This document shows, piece by piece, positions 42,046 to 50,861 of a stretch of DNA of 64,000 nucleotides (within the stretch, counting starts at the first letter, position 1; each line of letters opens with the position of its first letter). The notes beneath the pieces were generated by a model, which saw nothing but the letters and a program-made list of their open reading frames with translations, did no database searches and was not told the origin of the DNA. Source of the stretch: Porticoccus sp963974675 (GTDB lineage: Bacteria > Pseudomonadota > Gammaproteobacteria > Pseudomonadales > Porticoccaceae); contig CAXBDQ010000011.1 in assembly GCA_963974675.1 (NCBI GenBank), forward strand, positions 21,080 to 85,079. Reading direction: 5' to 3'. Position numbers and translations under genes: made by a program.

Positions 42046-42155
42046 TAAAAAGCCCAAGATAAAGGCATGTCAGATACAGGTATTGATAGGCAGTGATATC
42101 AACGACCAGGTCCGCTATTTTTTCGTTTGGGGCGGTTGCTGCCCCGTCCCAGATA

Positions 42156-42719
42156 TTAGCGAGCTATAGGAGTAATTTTTGATCCTTCCAGATTTAGGTT
42201 AAACATCAAACCTTTATTAGAAAAAACAAACCCAATTATAGATTGTTGTGCAGTATGGGTATCTATTTCAGCGCCGACTCCAACGGTTGCAATGGCAACG
42301 CTACCGTCTACACCGGCCTCCCAGCCATTACTGTTTTGGAATTGTTTTAGTGCCGCATCTGTCATGAAGAGGATAACTTGGGATTTCATTTGAGCTCCCA
42401 GTTGAAACCCAATAGAGCCTGCGGAAATGCTGTAATAACCTGCTGAGTTGCCCCCAATTTTGAGTACACCTTCACCATATTCTCCACCAACGACTACTCC
42501 AGCTTTGTAGATTTTTGGAAAGATTAAAATGCCTTTGGCCTGTTCTGCCAGCTTGGTTCCAGCAGTTGTCTCTCTCTGAAATTGATTCATCGCATCCTCT
42601 GCATACAAATCAATTTCCATTTTACTGGCAGCATTAGCAGATACTGACAATATTAGCGGCACAATTAATCCCAGTACCGCTAACTTAAATGTGGGAAGCA
42701 ATGTGGCGTACGTTTTCAT
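42156..42719 (-). CDS. SYLF-domain (Ysc84) lipid-binding secreted protein
   Basis: A 187-residue protein with a signal peptide (residues 1-30, ending SANA). The SYLF/Ysc84 domain shows AKGILIFPKIYKAGVVVGGEYGEGVL, YYSISAGSIGFQLGAQMKSQVILFMTDAAL and the end GFVFSNKGLMFNLNLEGSKITPI. Domain relatives bind membranes and phosphoinositides in eukaryotes; in bacteria the role is unclear, probably envelope-associated. It is convergent with the DUF2059-like gene; the 110-bp gap holds a GGGGC/GCCCC hairpin without a T-run. Confidence 0.87.
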   Translation of the reverse strand: MKTYATLLPTFKLAVLGLIVPLILSVSANAASKMEIDLYAEDAMNQFQRETTAGTKLAEQAKGILIFPKIYKAGVVVGGEYGEGVLKIGGNSAGYYSISAGSIGFQLGAQMKSQVILFMTDAALKQFQNSNGWEAGVDGSVAIATVGVGAEIDTHTAQQSIIGFVFSNKGLMFNLNLEGSKITPIAR

Positions 42720-42762
42720 GAGTGATACCTCGGGATAATCATTGGCAGCGCTGAAGCATAGG

Positions 42763-43920
42763 CTATTTATTGGGGGTTTTGTAGGGTAACAGTTCGCAAG
42801 CTTCGGAGATATATTGCTTTATATGTGGTGTTTCTTGATTTAAAAACCGTTGGATTGCTTCGGCAAAACCAGCGTGATTGATCCAGTGTGATGAATAGGT
42901 TTCAACTGGTTTAAAGCCCCGCTTTATTTTGTGTTCTCCCTGGGCGCCGGCATCAAAGCGAGATAGCTGTTGCTCTATGGCAAATTCAATACCCTGATAG
43001 TAACAAAGCTCAAAGTGTAGAAAATCAAATTCTTGCTGGCAGCCCCAATAGCGACCATACAGGGCTTGATTGTCATGAAAGAACAGTGCTGCCGCCGCCT
43101 TATTGTTGCCTTCTTTTTCCTCGCTCTGCCCTTCAGCTACACACATCATGACTTGATTGCCCATGGCTCTACCAAGGTTTTGGAAAAAATTCTCTGTAAG
43201 GTAACCCGCAGTGCCGCTGCGCTTTAAATAGGTGCGTTGATACATGACGTGAATAAATTCCCACCAGTCTGGGGTAATTTGCTCTCCTACTAAGCGTTTA
43301 ATCTGAAGGTTTTGATGGGCTGTGCGGCGTTCACGAAGAATGTTTTTTCGCTTTTTTGAAGAGAACGTGTTGATAAAATCATCGAAATTACCATAGTTGG
43401 CATTGTTCCAGTGGTATTGAACTCCGGTGCGCTGCATCACCTTGTGGGTTTTCATGGCCAAAGCTAATTCTGGCTCTGGGAAGAGCAGGTGCCAGCTAGA
43501 GGCCCCCCATTGTCGGGCTAACTTTTGTGTCGTTTCGAGTAGCTGTGGAATTAAAATTTTTGGATCTATACCGGGGGCTAGGCCAATGCGCGGACCTGTT
43601 GCTGGGGTAAAGGGAATGGCGGTCACTAGTTTGGGATAATAAGCTAACCCATTGTCGTGATAAGCATCCGCCCAGCTATGGTCAAACACATACTCTCCCC
43701 AGGAATGGTGTTTCAGGTATAACGGCATGGCAGCAATAGGCCGGCCATCCTGTTCCAGTAAAATATGTTTTGGCTCCCAGCCGGTCCTTGTGCAAACACT
43801 GCCTGAAGATTCAAGGAGGGAAAGAAAGCTGTGACGAAGGAAGGGGTATTCTGTGTCAAAAAGGCTATCCCACTGTGATGGAGTACACTGGTTGATCGTG
43901 TTAAGAACTCGAACGTCCAA
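42763..43920 (-). CDS. FemAB-like / GNAT-type protein (COG3146)
   Basis: A 385-residue protein typical of the family called peptidoglycan biosynthesis/recognition. Key pieces are WDSLFDTEYPFLRHSFLSLLESSGSVCTRTGW, FTPATGPRIGLAPG, NFDDFINTFSSKKRKNILRERR and YGRYWGCQQEFDFLHFELCYYQGIEFAIEQQLSRFDAGAQGEHK. It has an acetyltransferase fold related to FemAB; the substrate is unknown. It ends the minus-strand string, 33 nt after phoR. Confidence 0.86.
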   Translation of the reverse strand: MDVRVLNTINQCTPSQWDSLFDTEYPFLRHSFLSLLESSGSVCTRTGWEPKHILLEQDGRPIAAMPLYLKHHSWGEYVFDHSWADAYHDNGLAYYPKLVTAIPFTPATGPRIGLAPGIDPKILIPQLLETTQKLARQWGASSWHLLFPEPELALAMKTHKVMQRTGVQYHWNNANYGNFDDFINTFSSKKRKNILRERRTAHQNLQIKRLVGEQITPDWWEFIHVMYQRTYLKRSGTAGYLTENFFQNLGRAMGNQVMMCVAEGQSEEKEGNNKAAAALFFHDNQALYGRYWGCQQEFDFLHFELCYYQGIEFAIEQQLSRFDAGAQGEHKIKRGFKPVETYSSHWINHAGFAEAIQRFLNQETPHIKQYISEACELLPYKTPNK

Positions 43921-43953
43921 GGTCAGGCCTTTGGTCTGTATTGATTAAGTAGT

Positions 43954-45264
43954 TTAAGACGCTACCTTGGGTTTAGGGAAGTGGCAGATAAAAGTACTGC
44001 CCTTGCTTAAGGTGCTGAATATTTTCAGTGAGCCACCATGGCGCATTAAAACATGTTTGACGATAGCAAGGCCAAGGCCAGTGCCCCCTGTCGTTGATGC
44101 CCGGCTTTGATCGACGCGATAAAAGCGTTCGGTCAGGCGGGGGATGTGTATAGGGTCTATGCCATTGCCGTCATCAGATACCTCAATAATGTGGGCGGTA
44201 TCGCTGACATAGCTTTTGATATGAATATGAGTGCCCGGGGGGTTATGTTTGATGGCATTGAAGACTAAGTTAGAAAAGGCGCTGTAAAGCTCTTTGGCTT
44301 CTCCAGAAATGGTCATGCCTGGTGTACAGTCAAGCTCAATCAAACTATTTCCTTCTATCTGTGCATCAACATTATTGTCGGCAATTACTCGTGCATCTAC
44401 AGCGATTTGTTGTAACACCGCAGTGATATCAACAGAAGTGTTGGGAGGCGGTATGCGAGTGGACTCTAGTTGTGACAGCATGACCAAATCATTAGCCAGT
44501 GCACTCATGCGTGCAGTTTGTTGCCCCATTTGATCCAGCGCTTTTTTCCAGCCCTTTGGCAGGTCCTCTGCGCTGTCTTGGAGTGTTTCTGTATAACCCG
44601 ACAAGACGGTTAACGGTGTGCGTAATTCGTGGGAGATATTGGCGACAAAGTCCTGACGCATTTGTTCTAGGTTGCGCAGACGGGTAATGTCTTGTACGAC
44701 TAAAATGATATCGCCCTCACCAAATTTAGCCGCACTGAAAAGTAGTGTTTTGGTGGGGTCTTCGGGTGAGGCTAGTTCTAAGGGAGGAGAGAGTGTGGAG
44801 CTTTGAATAAAAGTGACAAACCGTGGATCCCGCACCAGATTGATGATGGATTGACCCCTGTCACCTTTTGTCAGTCCCAATAATTGCTCGGAGGCAGGGT
44901 TCCACCACTCCAAAACGCGATCAGACCTAAGTGTCAAAATGCCATCTGCCAAAGCAGAGGTGATATTCCTCACCCGGTCAGATAGATTTTTGCGGCTTTG
45001 TTTAGCTCGCTCATTGCGCTGTTGCATGCGGTACAGGTGGTCTGCCATGTCTCCCCAGACGCCACTAGCTTCTGGCGGCAGCCCTGAGCAACCCTGGTCG
45101 AGCCAGCTATAAATTTTGGCTATGTGCGAGAAGGTCCATAACATGTAGAGACCGCCGCCTACCAAAATGGTAAACAGCATATTGTCGTTTAGAAACCCAA
45201 AAATTATCAGAAACAAGGAGAGTAGAGCGATCCGTTGTATTTCTGATTGAAGTCCTCGATGCAA
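43954..45264 (-). CDS. phoR: Phosphate regulon sensor kinase PhoR
   Basis: A 436-residue kinase with two short N-terminal membrane segments (about 13-46), a PAS domain near 101-195, the phosphorylated histidine in SHELRTPLTVLSGY (His212), and an ATPase domain with DNGNGIDPIHIPRLTERFYRVD and TGGTGLGLAIVKHV. It senses Pst/PhoU state and phosphorylates PhoB. It follows phoB by 11 nt, so the pair is co-transcribed. Length fits. Confidence 0.95.
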   Translation of the reverse strand: MHRGLQSEIQRIALLSLFLIIFGFLNDNMLFTILVGGGLYMLWTFSHIAKIYSWLDQGCSGLPPEASGVWGDMADHLYRMQQRNERAKQSRKNLSDRVRNITSALADGILTLRSDRVLEWWNPASEQLLGLTKGDRGQSIINLVRDPRFVTFIQSSTLSPPLELASPEDPTKTLLFSAAKFGEGDIILVVQDITRLRNLEQMRQDFVANISHELRTPLTVLSGYTETLQDSAEDLPKGWKKALDQMGQQTARMSALANDLVMLSQLESTRIPPPNTSVDITAVLQQIAVDARVIADNNVDAQIEGNSLIELDCTPGMTISGEAKELYSAFSNLVFNAIKHNPPGTHIHIKSYVSDTAHIIEVSDDGNGIDPIHIPRLTERFYRVDQSRASTTGGTGLGLAIVKHVLMRHGGSLKIFSTLSKGSTFICHFPKPKVAS

Positions 45265-45275
45265 ACGGTTAGTCC

Positions 45276-45977
45276 CTATTCTTCAACAACCTTGGTGGAG
45301 AAGCGGTATCCCGCGCCCCGAACAGTCTGAATGAAGCGGTCGTGGCCTTCAAGTGATATTGCTTTGCGCAGTCTGCGGATATGTACATCAACCGTGCGTT
45401 CATCCATATAGACGTTGCTGCCCCAGACATGATCTAAAATTTGATCGCGAGAATAAACCCGCTCCTGATGGGTAAGAAAAAAGCTCAACAACCTGAATTC
45501 AGTGGGGCCCATGGTAATAGTATGATCTGAAATGGTGACCCTATGGCTGATGGGGTCAAATAATAGTTGGTCTACTTGAATGGGTTCTTGGGGTAACTCT
45601 GCTTCGAAGCGGCGCAATACAGCACTGATTCGAGCAATTAATGCCCTAGGTGAAAAGGGTTTGGTTATATAGTCGTCAGCGCCTGACTCTAGGCCTTGCA
45701 CCATATTATCCTCTGCCGCCTTGGCGGTTAGCATAATGACAGGTACATTTCTTGTGAGCTCATCTCTCTGTAGTCGTCTGATTAGCTCAATACCGCTGGT
45801 CTCCGGCATCATCCAGTCCAGTAGTACTAGATCAGGTTGCTCATCAATGATGATGCCATGAGCCTGTTGTGCATTTTCAGCTTGAAGATAATCGTAACCA
45901 GCAACATCGAGTGCGGTACAGATCATATCGCGGATAGCGGGTTCATCATCAACGACTAAAATTGTTTTGTTGCTCAT
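45276..45977 (-). CDS. phoB: Phosphate regulon response regulator PhoB
   Basis: A 233-residue OmpR-type regulator. The receiver has the acidic pair Asp10-Asp11, the phosphoacceptor Asp54 (LLDWMMPE) and the conserved Lys in LTAKAAED. The C-terminal winged helix has GPTEFRLLSFFLTHQERVYSRDQILDHVWG and VDVHIRRLRKAI. It activates pstS and other phosphate genes. A Pho box upstream indicates autoregulation. First gene of the phoB-phoR unit. Confidence 0.96.
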   Translation of the reverse strand: MSNKTILVVDDEPAIRDMICTALDVAGYDYLQAENAQQAHGIIIDEQPDLVLLDWMMPETSGIELIRRLQRDELTRNVPVIMLTAKAAEDNMVQGLESGADDYITKPFSPRALIARISAVLRRFEAELPQEPIQVDQLLFDPISHRVTISDHTITMGPTEFRLLSFFLTHQERVYSRDQILDHVWGSNVYMDERTVDVHIRRLRKAISLEGHDRFIQTVRGAGYRFSTKVVEE

Positions 45978-46019
45978 AGTTCTTTTACCAAAGATATTTC
46001 AGAACCTATTACATGACGA

Positions 46020-46041
46020 AGTTGTGTCACAAATATGACAA
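46020..46041 (-). promoter_or_regulatory. Pho box upstream of phoB
   Basis: On the minus strand TTGTCATATTT (46041-46031) is followed by GTGACACAACT (46030-46020). The first half-site matches CTGTCAT at six of seven bases and the second at five of seven against CTGTCAC. It lies about 43 bp before the phoB start, supporting positive autoregulation. Confidence 0.7.
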
Positions 46042-46067
46042 TAGTGAAAATGATTAAATTTCTTTAA

Positions 46068-46955
46068 CTATTTATTGCCCAGTTGGTAGTCCATTACTAG
46101 GCCAATAAAAATGACGGCACCGACATAATTATTGTTGAGGAAGGCCTTAAAACATCCCTTCAGATTCCGGTCACGAATTAAGTATTGTTGATAAAGGAAC
46201 AATACTGCTGCAACCAACAGAGACAGATAAAACCACACCCCTCTTCCAAAGTTTGCCCCGGTCATGGCAAGGGCAATCAACACCAATATTTGTAGGGATG
46301 AGGTTATAGCAATATCCATATCACCAAACAGTATGGCTGTGGATTTAACACCAAGTTTTAGATCATCTTCTCGGTCGACCATGGCATAAAAGGTGTCATA
46401 AGCGACAGTCCAAAGTACTACCGCAGCGTACAGTGCCCATAGTTCGGTAGTGAGTTGATTCGTTTCAGCTGCAAATGCCATGGGAATGCTCCAGGCAAAA
46501 GCAGCACCCAGCACTACTTGTGGCAAATGGGTATAACGTTTCATAAAAGGGTAGCAGGCAGCGAGGACAAGGCCGCCAAAAGCAAGCTGAATGGTCAGTG
46601 TGTTCGTAAACAGAACCAGTAAAAAAGCAGTAGCGGATAACAGAGTAAAAAGTATCAGTGCCTCTCGGGAGCTCACAGCACCGTTAGGCAGGGGCCTGTT
46701 TTTGGTGCGTTCCACATGGCCATCCACGCGCCGGTCGGCGAAGTCATTAATGACGCAACCTGCCGCACGCATCAAAATGACACCGAAGACAAAAATGATC
46801 AGGTTTTTCGGACTGGGGATACCTTCAGCAGCAAACCAGAGTGCCCAAAGTGTTGGCCAAAGTAGCAGCAGCGTGCCTATGGGCTTATTAAAGCGCATCA
46901 GCCGGAAGAAATCAGGTGCCCGCTCTTTTATAAGGTTGATATTGAAAGAACTCAT
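46068..46955 (-). CDS. ubiA: 4-hydroxybenzoate octaprenyltransferase UbiA
   Basis: A 295-residue polyprenyltransferase with about nine membrane spans. Both aspartate-rich motifs are clear: NDFADRRVDGHVERTKNRPL and YDTFYAMVDREDDLKLGVKST. It attaches the isoprenoid tail to 4-hydroxybenzoate in ubiquinone synthesis at the inner membrane. ATG 46955 gives the family N-terminus (RLMRFNKPIGTLLLLWPTLW); the in-frame ATG at 47108 would overlap ubiC by 128 nt and is rejected. It follows ubiC by 25 nt. Confidence 0.95.
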   Translation of the reverse strand: MSSFNINLIKERAPDFFRLMRFNKPIGTLLLLWPTLWALWFAAEGIPSPKNLIIFVFGVILMRAAGCVINDFADRRVDGHVERTKNRPLPNGAVSSREALILFTLLSATAFLLVLFTNTLTIQLAFGGLVLAACYPFMKRYTHLPQVVLGAAFAWSIPMAFAAETNQLTTELWALYAAVVLWTVAYDTFYAMVDREDDLKLGVKSTAILFGDMDIAITSSLQILVLIALAMTGANFGRGVWFYLSLLVAAVLFLYQQYLIRDRNLKGCFKAFLNNNYVGAVIFIGLVMDYQLGNK

Positions 46956-46980
46956 AGAAGATTCTGAAGTTCCTTGGCTG

Positions 46981-47577
46981 TTATCGATGAAAGTGCAATA
47001 CGAGGGGGCTATTGTAAGGCTTAAACTCCGGTAAAAACATCTCGCTGACCAGTAGCGGTTTTTCGTCCAGAAAAAATACCGAGCGGCGGCCCCAAACTGT
47101 ACCCTCAATATTTTTGGCTAAGCTAGGCTGTAAATGATCTTTAGGCTTTATGCAGGCAATTTCAATGTCGCCCCGCCGCATGGAGGCATCCTTGAACAGC
47201 AAGGCTCCCAGTGGACGGCTGTCCAATTTTCGTAAGCTTTTCAGACGGCCCGTCAGCGTTTTTATTGGAATAATACTGCGGGCATAGACCCACGGTTGAT
47301 GACAGCCATACAGTATCACCTCCCGGACTAATGCCCGTTGCCGGGCAGGAATACCCAAGGCACGAACCTCCGACAACATTGGCAATGTCATTGTCTGGCT
47401 CAATACCTCAACTTGAAATTCTCCACCACTGGCATCGATTAGGCGCTGGGTAAGAGAGCCTCTGTCCAACAGCCAATCCCGAAGTGCCGCAGGCGTGGTA
47501 GCAGACGGTGTGCGGGTGTAACTCCGCCAGTTGGGCTCCGGGTGAAATTTGCGGTTAGGGTAGCGTAAAGCGGGCAA
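46981..47577 (-). CDS. ubiC: Chorismate lyase UbiC
   Basis: A 198-residue enzyme converting chorismate to 4-hydroxybenzoate and pyruvate, the first committed step of ubiquinone synthesis. Family pieces are LRDWLLDRGSLTQRLIDASGGEFQVEVLSQ, ARQRALVREVILYGCHQPWVYARSIIP and LGALLFKD. It lies directly upstream of ubiA, supplying its substrate. The order ubiC-ubiA-phoB-phoR matches Pseudomonas. Confidence 0.92.
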   Translation of the reverse strand: MPALRYPNRKFHPEPNWRSYTRTPSATTPAALRDWLLDRGSLTQRLIDASGGEFQVEVLSQTMTLPMLSEVRALGIPARQRALVREVILYGCHQPWVYARSIIPIKTLTGRLKSLRKLDSRPLGALLFKDASMRRGDIEIACIKPKDHLQPSLAKNIEGTVWGRRSVFFLDEKPLLVSEMFLPEFKPYNSPLVLHFHR

Positions 47578-47670
47578 GATAATGACCTGTACATCGAGTG
47601 ATCGCGGGACATTCTAACCCGGAATGGTTTTGGTGGGTGTATTTGTGGTTAGGTTTTGCGTGGTGGTTTT

Positions 47671-48714
47671 TCACCAAGAATAAGAGAATGACAATGAGCC
47701 GTATTCATGGGATTTTTCTTGTTCTTCAAATTCTCGAGTACGAAAAACTTTGGCGTAGGAAACTTTCCAGCCGTCCACTAAAAAACTGAATCCCACCGCT
47801 GCATCGGCTACGGTTGATCGGCGATTCACGCTGTGGCTATCTTCAAAGGTATTGCCATCTAAAAAAATATCTCTTGCCACCCATCTACTATCAAGAGAAA
47901 TAAATGCGTGCAGTCCGCAGATCCATTGACCACAGCGGCGCATATCGCCGTTACCAGGAGAGCTATTGTCGCCGCCGGGTCGAAGGGCAGCGGTGCCAAA
48001 GTCTTCAGGCAATTGCCAGCCAATACGGTATTCTCCACCGAGGTTTAGGTAGGTAGCAACATTGCCTAGACTGACACCACTGTGGGCAATAAAGTCTTGG
48101 TGGGGCCAGCTGTTGGTGAGTTTAAAGCGGTGTTTGTGTTCGTATACAAATTGTAAACCGAGCTCGTTTTCCAGTTGATTGTCCCAGCCCTTGAATTTAT
48201 CGATGCCCCGAAGGTTGTGAATGGCATCCTGGCTCTGTTCCGCTAAAGATGCTGGTCCTACCAAACCGATATTGGCTTCCAAGGTATCCAGCTGTTTGTT
48301 AGCTCGGATGTGATAGGCGAAGCCTAAATAAAGATAACCAGCATAGGGCCGATCATCCTGGATGACCGTTGCTGCCTCTTTGTCAGAGGGGGTAAACATT
48401 AGTTGTCCCATGCTAATGACGAGATTGCGCTGCACTATCGGGTCATCGTCATCTTTGAGGTGGTGAAAAAAACGGAGTTTTTTGTTGACCTTACTGACCC
48501 AAGATGGGAGCCGTTCATCTTCTAGGTAAGAGGTGAGGTCCGGTGAGACACAGGAGACACGAATACCATTGGTATAGTGTAAGTCTGTTTCTCCAAACAT
48601 ATCATTTTCAAGATACAGGTTTAGGGTAGCGCAATAGCGGTCTTCTTCGGCATGGGTGAAACCACTAAAAATGGTACAACAAGCAAGCAAGAGAAAGTGG
48701 GGAATTTTTTTCAT
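47671..48714 (-). CDS. LpxR-family outer-membrane lipid A deacylase-like protein (DUF2219)
   Basis: A 347-residue outer-membrane protein with a signal peptide (MKKIPHFLLLACCTIFSGFTHA). The mature start, LNLYLENDMFGETDLHYTNGIRVSC, matches the LpxR active-site strand (Asn-Asp and Thr-Asn-Gly). Beta-strand periodicity and the final aromatic W (FSYSW) fit a beta-barrel. LpxR removes the 3'-acyloxyacyl chain of lipid A in a calcium-dependent way. ATG 48714 is preferred over the earlier in-frame ATG (48798), which would bury the signal peptide. It is divergent from the acyltransferase fusion. Confidence 0.83.
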   Translation of the reverse strand: MKKIPHFLLLACCTIFSGFTHAEEDRYCATLNLYLENDMFGETDLHYTNGIRVSCVSPDLTSYLEDERLPSWVSKVNKKLRFFHHLKDDDDPIVQRNLVISMGQLMFTPSDKEAATVIQDDRPYAGYLYLGFAYHIRANKQLDTLEANIGLVGPASLAEQSQDAIHNLRGIDKFKGWDNQLENELGLQFVYEHKHRFKLTNSWPHQDFIAHSGVSLGNVATYLNLGGEYRIGWQLPEDFGTAALRPGGDNSSPGNGDMRRCGQWICGLHAFISLDSRWVARDIFLDGNTFEDSHSVNRRSTVADAAVGFSFLVDGWKVSYAKVFRTREFEEQEKSHEYGSLSFSYSW

Positions 48715-48877
48715 CAGTTCGTCCAGAATCAATACTTGTATTATGGCGATGACAAGTGCAAGTACAAGCATTATGCAAGCGGGCCGTTGGGTTAACATTG
48801 TATATTTTTGGGTAGGTCGGCAAGATGGTGACTTCTTTAGGGTAAGCAGGGAATGGTGTTGACCCGAAACGAAAGGA

Positions 48878-50770
48878 ATGATGGTGAGCGGTAAAGGACA
48901 GTTTCAATTATTGAAGTCTCGGCGATTTTTGCCGCTTTTTCTGACCCAGTTTTTTGGTGCACTTAACGACAACCTCTTTAAGAACGCGTTATTAGTCATT
49001 CTCGTCAGTGCCAGTATTGCCGGTGCGGAAGATAGTAATACCAATGCATTAGTCAACTTGGCGGCGGGACTGTTTGTGCTGCCTTTCTTTCTATTTTCTG
49101 CGATATCTGGCCAGTTGGCAGATAAGTATGAAAAGTCACGAATTATCCGAAAGATCAAGCTTGCCGAGATCATGATTATGGTGGTGGGCTTTTTGGCACT
49201 CTGGCTGGGGTCTTTGTGGCTATTATTTCTGGTGCTGTTTCTTATGGGGGTGCAGTCCACATTTTTTGGGCCGGTTAAGTACTCCATTATTCCCCAACAT
49301 TTGAGCGAAAGTGAATTGGTTGCGGGCAATGCACAAGTGGGCATGGGCACGTTTGTGGCTATCTTAATCGGCACCATCATGGGTAGCCTGATGGGTGGTG
49401 CTGACAATGCCGTTTGGTTTGTGGGTATTGCGGTCGTCGTCGTTGCAATGATTGGCTGGCTGAGTAGTTGCAGCATACCTGTGGCCGAGGCGAAAGCGAC
49501 TGATTTGAAAATTGACTGGAATATCCCACGTATTAGTTGGCAGCTGATCAAGTTGTCTACAGAAAAGCAGACAGTGTTTCTGGCTATTCTGGGTATCTCC
49601 TGGTTCTGGATGTTGGGAGCTAGCTATCTCACACAGATGCCCAACTTTACCGTGACGGTATTGCATGGGCGGCCCAGTGTTATTGCCTTGATTCTCTGCG
49701 CATTTACCGTGGGTGTTGCCTGCGGCTCATTATTGTGTGATCGGCTTAGCGGACATCGTGTTGAGATTGGTTTGGTGCCATTGGGCTCCTTGGGATTAAG
49801 CATTTTTGGCATTGATCTTTACTTTGCGGCCCACGGGTATGCAGGAATTGAAGGGGTTGGTGTTTTTGCGTTTTTTTCTCAGACCGGAGGGTTGCGTGTT
49901 CTATTTGATATTGCGATGGTTGGGCTGTCCGGTGGGCTTTACATCGTGCCTTTATATGCCATGGTGCAAGCTCGTACGGAGGCGTCAAAACGGGCACGGG
50001 TGATTGCCAGTAACAACATTCTTAACGCATTGTTTATGGTGGTGGCCAGTTTGATGGGCATTGTGTTGCTCGGTGTTGCGGGTTTCAGCATCCCGGATCT
50101 TTTTCTAACCGTAGCATTAATGAATATTGCTATTGCGGTGTTTATTTTCTTGCAGGTGCCCGAGTTCACCATGCGTTTTCTGGTGTGGTTGTTGAGCCAT
50201 TCTATTTACCGAGTAAAGCATCAGGGATTGGAACATATTCCAGCCAAAGGCGGAGCCATCATTGTGTGTAACCACGTGAGTTATGTAGATGCACTGTTGT
50301 TGGCGGGTGCTGTGCGTAGACCCATTCGGTTTGTTATGTTTAAACCCATTTATGAAATCCCTGTGCTGAACTTTATTTTTCGCACTGGCGGGGCGATTCC
50401 TATCTGTTCTCGCCAGCATGATGAGCAGGGTTATTTACATGCCATGGATGAGATTGCCAGTGGCTTGGAACAAGGTCATTTGCTGTGTGTTTTTCCTGAG
50501 GGAAAGCTTACTTTGGACGGTGAAATTGATGAATTTAAAGCCGGTATTGAGAGAATTATAGAACGAACGCCGGTACCCGTCGTGCCGATGGCATTGCAGG
50601 GATTGTGGGGCAGTTTCTTTAGTCATAGTCATGGGGGCGCGTTTAAGCAGCCTTTTCGTCCACAGTGGCGACAAATTAAGGTGTTGGCGGAATCGCCCAT
50701 TAATCCTGATCAGGTCACTGCTTTGAATTTGCAGGAAAAAGTAACGAACTTGCGTGGAAATTTTCGATAA
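48878..50770 (+). CDS. MFS transporter fused to a PlsC-type acyltransferase (LplT-Aas-like, no acyl-ACP ligase domain)
   Basis: A 630-residue inner-membrane protein. Residues about 10-425 form a twelve-helix LplT-like carrier (FFGALNDNLFKNALLV, FFGPVKYSIIPQHL). Residues about 435-625 form an acyltransferase with NHVSYVDALL (H-X4-D motif I) and FPEGKLT. The E. coli pathway imports lysophosphatidylethanolamine through LplT and reacylates it with Aas; here carrier and acyltransferase are one chain, but the AMP-binding ligase domain is missing. AAAGGA precedes two adjacent ATGs. It probably flips and reacylates a lysophospholipid. Confidence 0.87.
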   Translation: MMVSGKGQFQLLKSRRFLPLFLTQFFGALNDNLFKNALLVILVSASIAGAEDSNTNALVNLAAGLFVLPFFLFSAISGQLADKYEKSRIIRKIKLAEIMIMVVGFLALWLGSLWLLFLVLFLMGVQSTFFGPVKYSIIPQHLSESELVAGNAQVGMGTFVAILIGTIMGSLMGGADNAVWFVGIAVVVVAMIGWLSSCSIPVAEAKATDLKIDWNIPRISWQLIKLSTEKQTVFLAILGISWFWMLGASYLTQMPNFTVTVLHGRPSVIALILCAFTVGVACGSLLCDRLSGHRVEIGLVPLGSLGLSIFGIDLYFAAHGYAGIEGVGVFAFFSQTGGLRVLFDIAMVGLSGGLYIVPLYAMVQARTEASKRARVIASNNILNALFMVVASLMGIVLLGVAGFSIPDLFLTVALMNIAIAVFIFLQVPEFTMRFLVWLLSHSIYRVKHQGLEHIPAKGGAIIVCNHVSYVDALLLAGAVRRPIRFVMFKPIYEIPVLNFIFRTGGAIPICSRQHDEQGYLHAMDEIASGLEQGHLLCVFPEGKLTLDGEIDEFKAGIERIIERTPVPVVPMALQGLWGSFFSHSHGGAFKQPFRPQWRQIKVLAESPINPDQVTALNLQEKVTNLRGNFR

Positions 50771-50861
50771 CGGATATTAATAGCGTTAACGGTAGTACGA
50801 CAGGCACGGGGCCTAAACATTAAGCCTCAAACTATGGGCTTCAAAAAAGTGGGCAATAGCG

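Noticed and set aside
42129..42145. GGGGC/GCCCC hairpin in the gap between the DUF2059-like and SYLF genes
   Set aside because: Short stem and no T-run on either strand; too weak to call a terminator.
48904..49551. A 215-codon open frame antisense to the MFS-acyltransferase gene
   Set aside because: It mirrors the codon bias of a hydrophobic gene on the other strand, has no recognisable domain and no ribosome site, so it is a shadow.
50265..50285. CCACGTGAG as a third parS-like site
   Set aside because: Only the central core matches; both outer half-sites are missing and it falls in the conserved acyltransferase motif codons.
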